From NCBI GenBank assembly GCA_035048815.1, contig JAUCBN010000043.1, positions 7,009,001 through 7,073,000 on the forward strand: 64,000 nt of DNA. The letters run 5' to 3'. The stretch's first letter is position 1; each line of letters begins with the position of its first letter. The translations under genes and the position numbers were made by a program. The stretch comes from Abelmoschus esculentus. Lineage: Eukaryota > Streptophyta > Magnoliopsida > Malvales > Malvaceae. The notes below the pieces were generated by a model. It searched no databases and was not told where the DNA came from. It saw only the letters and a program-made list of their open reading frames with translations. Of this stretch, positions 48,294 to 59,483 are shown piece by piece.

Positions 48294-50616
48294 TTAAGCC
48301 TTTATTTCTCTACAAATATATAAGAGAGAGCATAAGTAAAACGTGCTTAGTGAGGCAACTCTGGAGAAAACATCATCAATGCAATTTGAAAACAAAATTA
48401 GAAACATATGCATATTCGACAATCTTTCAATCTTAATAAGTCATTCAAAACTTAAATGCCTTTAACATGCTGAATCAAAACATGCATTCTCAAATCATAT
48501 TCATCTTTCTCAATTCATAAACCATGCATATTGGCAACTAAGTGATTAGTTTTGTTTAAAAGTTATACCCATCGAATACTCGGATTCCTTATTCCTTATC
48601 TAGAGACAATTAGTCTCAACATGCATCGGTTGGACACAGTCACTCTTGTATACATGTTACCCCCCATTACGTACGGTCAGACACAAAGTCACCCTTGTTT
48701 ATGTATAGGTCAACTATATGCACGGTCGGACACAAAGTCACCCTTTTTACATATAGGTAAGATCTACACACATGGTTGGACACAAAGTCACCCTTGTTTA
48801 CGTATGGGTCAACTATATGCACGGCCGGACACAAAGTCACCCTTGTTTATATATAGGCAAGCTCTACACACATGGTCAGACACAAAGTCACCCTTGTTTA
48901 CGTGTAGGCAACAAAATATACTAACTCAATATTATAGTGAACTTAATCCTAATGACATGTCAATTGTATTCGTGGTCTTAAAATAGTGTCACTAAGCCAA
49001 TATCATTCTCATTATGCATGGAAGCTTGTTGTTTTACAATGCACTCAACTCATCAAGATGAACCAAATCATGCTCAACGACTTAATTCGAGTAAAAGGCA
49101 ATAACCATATTTTAATCCAAATCATTCACATGCTTTTTAAAGTCATGGAAACCATCATAAACCATGCATATACAACAACTAACACATGCATGCATCGTTT
49201 TCAAATTCAATTCATGTGTTGAAAACCATTTCTTCATAAGCATCTTTCATAAAACCAATGCAACATTACCAAATCATTGGATATGTTACCAAAATCATAG
49301 AAATCACTTAATCTTGAACCATGGGAATATAAAAAACTATCCCAAGGTTCCCAAAATAGAGCCAAACCTTTTTGAGACATTTAGACCCGATTTCCACTCA
49401 CCGACTAACAAAAGAAGCGCTCGTTGAAGATCCAACGGAACCACCAAGGCTCCAGCAACTCAAGAGCCTTCCTGTAATTCCTCTATATCAAAAATACAGA
49501 GCATACATACATTAGAACATGCCTAACATAGAAGCAACACCAAACCTCTACTACCTTCACCAAAAACCAAGCCGAAAACTAAGCCGAAACATCCAAACAC
49601 TAACCCAACCAACAAACCAACGAACCTAACCCCTAAACACTATCAAATATGAACCAAAACATTTTCAAACCTTCCCTATATCCTAGCTACAACAAAACAC
49701 ACAAAATAGCCTATAAACTAACCGAAAACCACCTCTAACACTACCAATTTATTTATTCCGGGATTGAAACCATATGGAATCATTATAGGATTCATTTAAC
49801 CATTCAATTAAGTATAAATTCATAGAAAATCTCCCGAAATACAAACAAAATCAAGATCAAACATGTTTTCTTGAAAATTTCATTGAAACTCTAATTTTTT
49901 GAATCCAAACACAAAATCAAGTTTAAATATATAATTAATCAGCCAATAGCTTGGGAATATCAAATAAACAACCTTAGAATCAAGAAAGAATTGTGAAATT
50001 ACCTTTGAGACTCTTCCACCAGAATTGACGTAACTTTCTCTCTAGCTTTTATTGAACATGACTTTTGATTTTGTAAAACAAATTGTGAGGTTTTGATGAG
50101 GAAGAAAAGAAGATTAAAATAAGATAATTCTTGAGAAAAAATGGAGAAGAATTCAGCAAATCCTTGGGGAGAAAATTAGAGAGAAAAGTGATGGAAAATT
50201 GGAGAGAAAAAGAAAATGAAGAGAAAATAGTTAAGAAGCAATTAACCGTCAATTAAAAACTCAATTTTGGCAAAAGATATCTAATTAAAACATTTTGGAA
50301 CAATGTCCCCTTAAGGATTCTAAGCTTTGGCTAATTTTCAATTTAGTCAATAAAACCAACTTTGCAAATCTTACATTTTAGTCACTAAGGTAAAAATCCC
50401 ACTTAATTAGATTAAATTAAAACCCAATTAACCTTCATTATTCTTAAGACATTATTTAAAAAATTTTAAAATTTTTCCCAATTTTATTATTTGCTCGATC
50501 AAAAATTTTAATTATTTAATTACGTTGAATTAATGAATCAAGAAAATCCGATTCGACCCGAATCGAACCTCCTTAACTAACCTTAAAACTTCTAGACCCA
50601 ACTTTGGGATGTTACA
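48294..50616 (-). mobile_element. R2 LTR, start part (3-prime LTR of element E)
   Basis: The minus-strand start is TGTAACATCCCAAAGTTGGG at 50616, right after the polypurine tract of element E. It runs down to 48294, where an R3 element intrudes. Contains a six-unit tandem array at 48627-48920. The single long ORF here is made of those repeats. Confidence 0.8.
48627..48920. repeat. Tandem array, ~49-50 bp unit, six copies
   Basis: CGGTCGGACACAAAGTCACC or a near variant recurs at about 48627, 48674, 48723, 48773, 48822 and 48873. Spacers alternate between a CAACTATATGCA type and a CTACACACATGG type, giving a 99-bp higher-order period. Confidence 0.85.
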
Positions 50617-50689
50617 ACTCTCCCCCTCTTAAGAAATTTCGTCCTCGAAATTTACCTGAAGCATACAAGTGAGGAAACTATTCTTTCAT
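50617..50689 (-). pseudogene. Element E integrase tail
   Basis: Minus strand, with stops: FPHLYASGKFRGRNFLRGGE, the usual last residues of Ty3/gypsy integrase before the polypurine tract. It is fused to RT by an internal deletion that removed RNase H and the integrase core. Confidence 0.7.
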
Positions 50690-51247
50690 GCTCTCCTTTG
50701 TATCCTAAGTAGCTTCTTCATCACCTTGTTGTCTTCAAAGCACTTTAACCAAAACTCACACTTGCTTAGATTAGAGAAAAATCGATTCTCCTTCAACACT
50801 TGCAACACAATCCGTAAATGCCGATCATGATCTTCCTTGGTACGCGAATACATAAGGATATCATCAATGAATACTACCACAAACTGGTCCAAGTACTCAT
50901 GAAACACCCGGTTCATAATGTCTATGAAAGCAGCAAGGGCATTCGCCAAACCAAACGGCATCACCAAAAACACATAGTGACCATACCTTGTCCAAAAAGT
51001 TGTCTTTAACACATCCGACTCTTTCACCTTCAATTGCTAATACCCTGATCCCAAATCAATTTTTGAGAATACACTAGCACCTCAAAATTGATCAAACAGA
51101 TCATCAATCCTTGGCAAAGGATACTTATTCTTCACCGTCAAGTTATTCAATTGTTGATAATCAATGCATATCCTCATAGTGTCATCCTTCTTTTTCACAA
51201 AACAACGACATAGCCCACGGTGATACACTCGGTCGAATGAAGCCTCG
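50690..51247 (-). pseudogene. Element E reverse transcriptase, main part
   Basis: The first codons read RGFIRPSVSPWA, the direct continuation of the HELLD segment at 31906. Then come VKKKDDTMRICIDYQQLNN, LPRIDDLFDQF, FSKIDLGSGY, YGHYVFLVMPFGLANA and the catalytic FVVVFIDDILMYS (DD at 50865-50860). Stops interrupt the first half. The open part 51033-50686 is 115 residues. After CEFWLKCFEDNK the RT is cut and integrase-tail sequence follows directly. Confidence 0.85.
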
Positions 51248-52639
51248 GTCAATGTAACACCTCAATTTTAACTTAAGGAGTACGGTAGGTTAAAATTGTT
51301 ACTTTTAAAACTTTCATGTCAAGTAATCGCAAAAAGTGATTCAAAGCCAAATTTGTAAACCAAAAGATAAAAACACAATTAAAAAGTAAATATTCTAATT
51401 TAAAATTAACAAATTTGAATAACTGGTTCTATGCATGAGGTTCAAATACATCTCAATCCCTAATAATCCTAAAATAAAAAAAAATGTTTGTAAATAACCG
51501 TACTACTACTAATAATAAACCGTATCCGATAGAGATCTCCAAGTACCAACTCCTAAGGCAATATATCTAAAAAATAAATTAAAAGAATGAGCTATAAAGC
51601 CCACTGTATCTCTAAAGTGCAGACAAACATCACGATATCACTCAGTTCACAATCACAAATAAAATATGTAACTTTCTGCAGTAAATAAACACAAAGATTG
51701 ATGTATCCAATGTCATAGGGAATGCAGTTCCATACTCCGAACGTCAATCATAGTGGTGGCAAGGTCAACCGGTCATAGTGGAGGTAGTTCCCCAGAACCC
51801 CTCACCTTTTATTTCTCCAAACACAGTTGTGGTAAAACTACCTTCCTCCGTACAATCCCTCCCCATTCATATGTTATGCAATCAATATCATAAATCACAA
51901 AAGTCTCATCACAGATATTCGTATAATTTACGAGGGACATAGTTTTGATAATCTATTGAATGCAAAGTCATAGAGAATGCATATCTCATACTCCAAACTC
52001 CAAACACAGTGGTGGCAAAGCCAATTAGTCATAGTGGATATAGTTCCCCAGAACCCCTCACCCCTTATTTCGCCAAACACAGTTGTGGTAAAACCACCTT
52101 CCTCCGTACAATTCCACCCCATGCACATGCTATGCAATCAATGTCACCTAACTCAAAAGTCACCTAGTGTAACACACAAATCACAGTATCACATCATATG
52201 TCACAATATGACAGGATCGCAGTAAATAAATAACCACATAACACATAAAATCTAGCACAGAAAGAGAACGTACATTTAAATTCATTTAACTATAACAAAG
52301 AAAGAAACACAAATTAAGAAAAAGAAAAGAATACTCATTTAAATTCATTTAGCAATACCATAGGAAGAAACACATATTTAGCACAGAAGAGAACACATTT
52401 AACACTAGCGCAAGAAGAGAACACATTTAGTAATAGCACAAGAAGAAACAAGCCTAATTTAGGAAGTTAACGTTAAAAACTTTTCCCTAAAAACCAATTT
52501 AATTTATATTATTCTATAATAATTGTAAAATAATTAACTACTTAGTAATTCGTCAAAGCCAAAAGTTAAAATTATGACTAAGAATTGGCAACTTAAAAAG
52601 AGTTTAAATTCCCAAAACAAATTATCTCAAAAACTTATT

Positions 52640-55600
52640 TGTAACACCCTAAAACCGGGTTAGAAGAATGATTCGAATAGATCAAAGATAAATCAAATCA
52701 TATGTCATCTAGATTAAAAAGATTGGACTTAATTGAAGTCAAAGAAAATATAAAGGGCTAAATAAAGGTGACCAAATAGAATTAAATGAGAAACTTAGAT
52801 ATTGCATGATAAATGTTAGGATTCCCTAGACTAACCTTCCTAATAAACTAAACTTAGTTATAACAAAAGGTACAAGATTGACATTTCTCATGTTTAATGA
52901 AAAAGATGAGTGTCATCTCCCCCCCATTTGACGTGAATTAGAAAGAGAAGGGAAAGAGAGAAAGCTTCATCTTCTTCCCCATTTCACAATAGCCAAGCCT
53001 AGAAGAAATTTGAAGAGTGAGAGGTTCATTTTCGTCCTTTAAATTGTCACCATAGCTGAAAACTAAGAGAAGAGAAACCCTCATTCTTGTTTTCTTCCCC
53101 CATTTTCGAAAATAAAGGGAGAAGGGAGAACTTGTTGGTTCAAGAAAATTGGAAGGATTGCATGCTCAAATAGTTGAAGGTAATGTGGTTATCTTCTTTA
53201 GAAAGTATATGTTTCCATGATCAATATGTTTAATTGATTGGGCTGCCATGATATTAGAACAAGAATACTTAGTGAACTTATGTTAGTAAGGATATTTGAG
53301 ATGTAAATATGTTAATGGAAAAATTGGTGAGTAAGCATGCAAAGAATTATTGTGAAAGGGGTTAAATGATGTTAAAGTCTAGATTTGAAGTGCTAGAAAT
53401 TCATGAGAATAAGATTAGATTAGGAATTAAATTTAAGGAATGAAAACTAGCGAAATTTGCCTAGAAATACAATTCATGATAGCTACTTTGGAAAAATTCC
53501 TTAGGTAGAATTTGAGGGAATTAAGTTTTGAAATTTTGCAGTAGAATATTCTCATGTATCTAGTTTATATTAAAATTTACGGAACCATAATTGGAGTTTT
53601 GTAGAGAAAGTTATAAGCCTTTTCATAAGGGTTGTTCGAGCAGTCCCGAATCTGGACAAACCTGACTTTAAACCAAATCTGGTACTGATTGGGAAGGAAT
53701 TAAAATTTGAGGTTAAATTTTTATTGTAGAGGATCTTCTTAGCTTTCTAAGGTTATAAAATTAGCCTAAATAGGATATGGGAGCTAGGAGATACGACCGA
53801 TTTTCTAAAGGTTAGCAAAGTTGTCCCTAATAAACGAATGTGAATGTTTACATTTGTTAAGCATGTGAACACTTGAATTTAAGTGACTTTGATATGTTCT
53901 AATGAATACCAATGTGTATATGGTTTGCTATAGAGCCTTAAGGAAGATAACGAAGGAGAGGAAAGGCAAGAGCTTGCAAGGAAAAAGGGGAAAAGGATCA
54001 CCATCTACAATCCTTGAGTGCTTGGAGCCATTTGTGAGTGTGGTAAACTTTAGGGTTAGGAACTAGGTCCTAACCATCCTTTTGTTATTTGATTTGCCAT
54101 GTAAATGGACTAATCTTATATTCAATAAAAAGGGAAAGAGGCTTAATGTTAAATGACTTGTATGATACCATGATTCTATGCTAGATTGCTAGAACTAGCT
54201 TAGTACATTTGCATAGCTCAGAAACGCCGAGGTAAGTTATGGCACACAGCTACGGGATGCTAGGTATGTAAATCATGCATGAAGCATGCATATAATGATA
54301 TGAGCATTAGTTTGATAACATGATGTGCATGTTTGTTGCTAATATGATGTACATGTCTTTGGTAACATGTTATGGATACTTGATATTTATGATATGAATT
54401 GGATTAATGTGAATTGAACGATGACTAAAAGAATAATGAAAATGTTATTGAGCCTTGGTCGATAGTTGGTCATAGGTAGTACGACATGCCTAGGGTCTGA
54501 GCTCATTGTTTAGTACTTCGGTACTCTTGTTTGGTACTTTGGGTACTTTTGATTGGTGGTTAGTCACCATTTGTTAGATACCATGGGTATCTCTTGTTAG
54601 TGCCTTTGTGGTACTCTTGTTGGTGCCTTTGTGGTATTCTTGTTAGTGCCTTTGTGGTACTCTTATTAGTGCCTTCGTGGTACTCTTGTTGACTCACTTA
54701 CCTTGTCTAACTATACCAAGGGATCACACGAAATTAAATTGAAAGACTAAAGCTTAAATGTGAAACTATGTGTACATGTATTTGCTCATGAAGTATTGGA
54801 ACTTGGTTATGAATTTGCTATAGAGCATTGAAATGGAATTGTTGCTATGATTAGCACTTGAATAAGAAATTGCTAATGATATTTGGAATGAATATATGAC
54901 TATAAGTAGCCCTTGATATGAATTGGTCTATGAAAGCTTAAGAAATTTAAATTGACTATTGATTCGTATATATCAAATATGATAGCTAATGCATGAGCAT
55001 ATAGATTGTGAAATTGAATTGTATGATAGAAGTATGATGAACATGAGAAGCATGTTAAGCATGATACTTGATGATTGATAACCCTTGTATATTGATTGAT
55101 TTATTACCATGAATTGATTAATTTTCTTAATTGAAGCATGTCATATTTGTTATTGAATAATGTCTAAATTGGTTAGACTTAGGGCTACCTCACTAAGTAC
55201 CTAATAAGTACTTACCACCGTTTGTTTCCTCCTTCCCAAAACAACAGGTTATCGAGCTAAGGAGCTAGATCGAGGTTGATAGCAAGCAAGCACCATAAGC
55301 AAGCCAAGTATGATATTTTGTACGTTTTGCTAACTCCTAGAGTATGGTGGCATAGTGATCATGCTTAGAATAGCCTATGCATTTTGAGATTTAGTATATG
55401 GTTTGTATATATATTGCCATTGAGCACTCAGTTTGTAAGACTTAAGGCATGGTGATCATGTTAGGCTAGCCATATATATATTTTGAGTTTGGCCTATGTT
55501 TTGTACATGTTGGCATTGTAATATGCATGTGGCATTGTAAGTAGTTGTCTCGACATGTGAAACAAGGAACTAAGTAGGATAACATGTGAATCCTTAAAAC

Positions 55601-56477
55601 TACATCATGGATATATTAGTTGCCATAGTGAAAGTAAAAGGCACAAAGGTTAGCTAGCTTGTTAAATGGCATATAATAGTATGAATGGTCATTGGTTAGA
55701 AGTAATAGAATTGGTATGTTGAAATATATGACAAAAATATGTTTGGATTATTCCTTGGGGTCTAAAATTGAATCGACGCTAGATTAGAGGCCCTTTCGAT
55801 AGTGTTTAAGTGACTTAGAGACTTAGAACCTGCTAATTCAAGCAGGGGTATCGATACCAGTTCCATGTGTATTGATACCCCCTTGAAAAGTCAAAGCAAG
55901 TATACCAGGCATATCGGAACGCTTGGCATGCGTTTTGATACTAGGATGTCTAATGGCAAAATCGATTCAATACCCGATTTGATACAGAATCATCCAGTGT
56001 ACTCCTCGATGTGATACCCTATTGAATCAAGCTATCCTAGCCTTAAGTCAACGAGCCAACGTATCGAACTGTGTTTCGATACCACCTGTTTCGATACACC
56101 ATATAGGTGTTTCGATACTCCATCACTTATTTGGTTCAATCTTTGAGATTAAAATGTGGAAGTCTTACATCTTGTTTTAGAGATTCCATAGGTTAGATTA
56201 AAGTCTATATTGGGCTTCCAAAATTTGAGAATGAGTTAAGATTAGAATAATAAGTGAATTAAATTCGATGAACGAACTTGTAATTGGAAAAAAGTTTTAA
56301 ATTGTCCCCGATTTTAATATGTACAACATGGATTTGGAATTGTAATACATAAGTCAAACTTGAATTTGATATACAATAAATGAAATGTTCTAGAAATGAA
56401 TACATGGTTTGGTCAATTTACAAGTTTGTAAGTTCGGTCGACACTCCTGTCTCTTAACCCGGGGCGAGGGTGTCACA
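52640..56477 (+). mobile_element. R3 solo LTR
   Basis: 3838 bp, TGTAACACCCTAAAACCGGG to GGGCGAGGGTGTCACA, with TTATT on both sides (52635-52639 and 56478-56482). The same site is intact at 30484-30488. It contains a 23-bp tandem repeat (54596-54687) and a TATCGATAC motif cluster (55845-56120). No coding region, as expected of a solo LTR. Confidence 0.9.
54596..54687. repeat. 23-bp tandem repeat, four units
   Basis: GTTAGTGCCTTTGTGGTACT recurs at 54596, 54619, 54642 and 54665 with few changes. The R3 copy at 44930-48293 has a single unit at about 46594. Confidence 0.9.
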
Positions 56478-57899
56478 TTATTAGAATAATATTATAGTTT
56501 GATGGTTCAAATAAAATATTTGAATATAAGAAAAAATATTTATATATACTGAAAATAACCTTAATTCTCAAATGCATCATAGTTTCTAAAATAATAATAA
56601 TATTTTGAATGACTGAATGTTAGTTTTATATTGAATAATAAAATAACTAGATAAAATATGAGATTCTTCAAATACCGTATTGCCTAAAGTCTAAAGATTT
56701 ATAAGAGAAAACTAAAAAGGAGTAACCTAAAGAACTTAGTGTATCTCTAAGGTATAAATAAAAACAACAAAACACAGTTTACAAAATTATTTCTCAATGG
56801 TAATATTTTAGAAAATAATTCAAAACATGTTGTATGAATGATGTCATAACTTATTCAATCACAGTCCAATCCAAAATTATAATTTATCCGAAAACACAAA
56901 TTCACTGAATTAAAAAGCACAATTACTCGTAAAAGTGTGAGATCTCAAAATCCAAAAAGTTTTATATATTTCTCAAATCACAATGACATGTATGCACAAA
57001 AACACAAGTATGCAATGAAAGATACAATGCAAAAATTAGACATGCCAGAAAAAAAAAATATTTTTCAAAGCATAAAATATTAAGCATGTCACAAAAGTAT
57101 ATATATTTTTTTGAAAAAAAATATAGCACCAATAAGAGAACACACCTTAGCGAAAGCGACTCAAATTACTAAATAACATGGCTTTGAACTCGAACATAAA
57201 TAACGAATGAAAATAGAGGCTTTAGAGAATCCTGATGAAGAAAAATAATTTATGGTTTTCTCAGAGACAATAGTATGTATAGAGAGAGAGATAAAAACAA
57301 ATGATTCCAATCAGAATTAAAATTCTATTAGATCATATTATAAATATAAAAAATAAGGTTGTATAATTCCAAAAGGATTTTTTTTCTGGGACTTTATATA
57401 ATATATATAATATTAAATAAAGATTTTTGATTAAAAAATAATTAGAATAAAATAATATTTTTAATAAAAAATTAATTATTGAAAAACTTTTAATAAGAAA
57501 GGTAATAATTAATCTTAGTGAAAATCAAATTCAATTCAAAAACAAATTGGTTATCCAAAAGTTATTAAATTTCAAAACATATATTATAATAAATAAAAAT
57601 AAAAAGATAAATCATGTTGAAAAACAAAAACATTTAAAAAAATGGATCAATTACATATTTAGCCATCAATCTCTTTAGGATTTTCAAAACATCACTTTAA
57701 CTTTTAAACTTTAAATTCACATTTAAAACATTCAAAACTTTACAATATTATCCCAAAATTTTTCCTTGAATTTAGAAAATCAATTTAAAAACCTGGGAAA
57801 AATAGGGTTTTAGAAATTGGGAATTTAAAAATTAGGATTTTTAATTAGGGATTTCAAAATTAGGGTTTTTAAATTAAGAATAATTTTTATGGTGTTACA

Positions 57900-58522
57900 A
57901 CTCTCCTACCCTTAAAAGAAATTTCGTCCTCTAAATTTTTTAGACTTATTGGTAGATTTTCAAAAGCACAGATGTTTAGAGAAAAACTTAAAAGAGCATT
58001 TAGGTTCAGGTAACAAATGACAACGAAGAGTTCTTAGAGAAACTTTGATCTTAAATTCATAGGAATAGGTACACTCACGACCTTTTACTCGATAACTAAA
58101 GTTTGGTTCCTTAATCAGAACATGAGTTAAGACTTATAAAGGTTACTAAGAAATGTTTCTCAAGGATTCACATTGTTCAAAAGCATCACTTTCGAGGTCA
58201 CAAGAAAAGGAAATTCTATATTGTGAATAATAATCACTAACTAATAAGTACACAGTCTTTCTAGTTCTAAATATATATGAAACATACACAAGTCTAAAAC
58301 TTATGCAAGGTGACATAATAATCTATCTACAAAAGATGATAACCTATAGTAAAATTTGGTACTAGACTCTCGGATTTAAAACACATGAATAAATAATTTT
58401 TTTTCAAAAATATCCCATATCCCAAAAATATTTAATGCATGCATGCTTTTCAAAATCTTTTGTAAAAACACTTGCAATGGGCCTAACAGTCCAAATGTTG
58501 AAATCGGCTCTAAACCAAAAAA
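57900..58522 (-). mobile_element. R4 element interior, nearly all deleted
   Basis: Only about 620 bp separate the two R4 LTRs. The right end has a degenerate initiator-Met primer site (minus TGGTTTAGAGC, 58517-58507). The left end has an integrase-tail-like GAGGACGAAATTTCTTTTAA next to the polypurine tract. No gag or polymerase sequence was recognised, so this is a deletion derivative. Confidence 0.65.
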
Positions 58523-59483
58523 TGTAACCCCTAAATTTTAACGAAATGAGAATGGTAGGTTAAAATTGTTACTTTTAAAACATCACGATATCACTCAGTT
58601 CACAATCAAAGATAAAATATGTATCTTTCCGCAATAAATAAACACAAAGAGTGATGTATGCAATGTCATAGAGAATGCAGTCCTATACTACGATCGCCAA
58701 TCACAGTGGTGGCAAGGCTAACCGGTCACAAAGGAGGTAGTTCCCCAGAACCCCTTACCACTTATTTCGCCAAACACAGTTGTGATAAAACCACCTTCCT
58801 CCGTACAATCCCTCCCATGCACAAGATTATGCAACCAATATCATAAATCACAAAAGTCTAATCATAAATATTCGCATAACATATGAGGCACACTGTTCTG
58901 ATAATCTGTTGAATGCAAGGTCACAGAGAATGCATATCCCATACTCCAAACTCCAAACACAGTGGTGGCAAAGCCAACCGGTCACAATGGAGGTAGTTCC
59001 CCAGAACTCTTACCCCTTATTTCGCCAAACACAATTATGGTAAAACCATCTTCCTCAGTACAATCCCACCCCATGCACATGCTATGCAATCAATGTCACA
59101 TAACTCAAAAGTCTCATAGTGTAACACACAAATCACAGTATCACATCATATGTCACAATATGACAAGATCGCAGTAAATAAATAACCACATAACACATAA
59201 AATCTAGCACAGAAAGAGAACATACATTTAAATTCATTTAACTATAACAGAGAAAGAAACACAAATTAAGAAAAAGAAAAGAATACTCATTTAAATTCAT
59301 TTAGCAATACCATAGGAAGAAACACATATTTAGCATAGAAGAGAACACATTTAACAATAATACAAGAAGAGAACACATTTAGTAATAGCACAAGAAGAAA
59401 CAAGCCTAATTTAGGAAGTTAACGTTAAAAACTTTTTCCTCAAAACCAATTTAATTTGTATTATTCTATAATAATTGTAAAAT
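58523..59483 (-). mobile_element. R4 5-prime LTR, truncated
   Basis: Plus strand TGTAACCCCTAAATTTTAAC. Collinear with the start of the R4 LTR at 51253 up to about 59483, where R7 LTR sequence takes over. Contains two copies of a GTGGTGGCAAGGCTAACCGG-type segment (near 58705 and 58965). No genes. Confidence 0.8.

Larger units (their letters stand above)
50617..51252 (-). mobile_element. Element E, downstream half (RT, integrase tail)
   Basis: Lies between the R2 LTR start (50616) and an R4 LTR (51253). The polypurine tract on the minus strand is AAGAGGGGGAGAGT at 50630-50617. Most of RNase H and integrase is deleted. Its RT sequence begins exactly where the half at 31906-36081 stops. Confidence 0.8.
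51253..57899 (-). mobile_element. R4 LTR interrupted by an R3 solo LTR
   Basis: Plus strand TGTAACACCTCAATTTTAAC to GGTGTTACA. Without the insert (52640-56477 plus one TTATT) it is about 2.8 kb. On the minus strand it follows the polypurine-type AAGGGTAGGAGAGT at 57900, so it is the 3-prime LTR of a minus-strand R4 element. GTCAA (51248-51252) lies at its left edge. Confidence 0.85.

Noticed and set aside
48552..48986. A 144-residue open frame with internal repeats (TKSPLF, YTHGW-type segments)
   Set aside because: It is a by-product of the 49-50 bp tandem array inside an R2 LTR; the sister LTR lacks it and there is no start context or domain.
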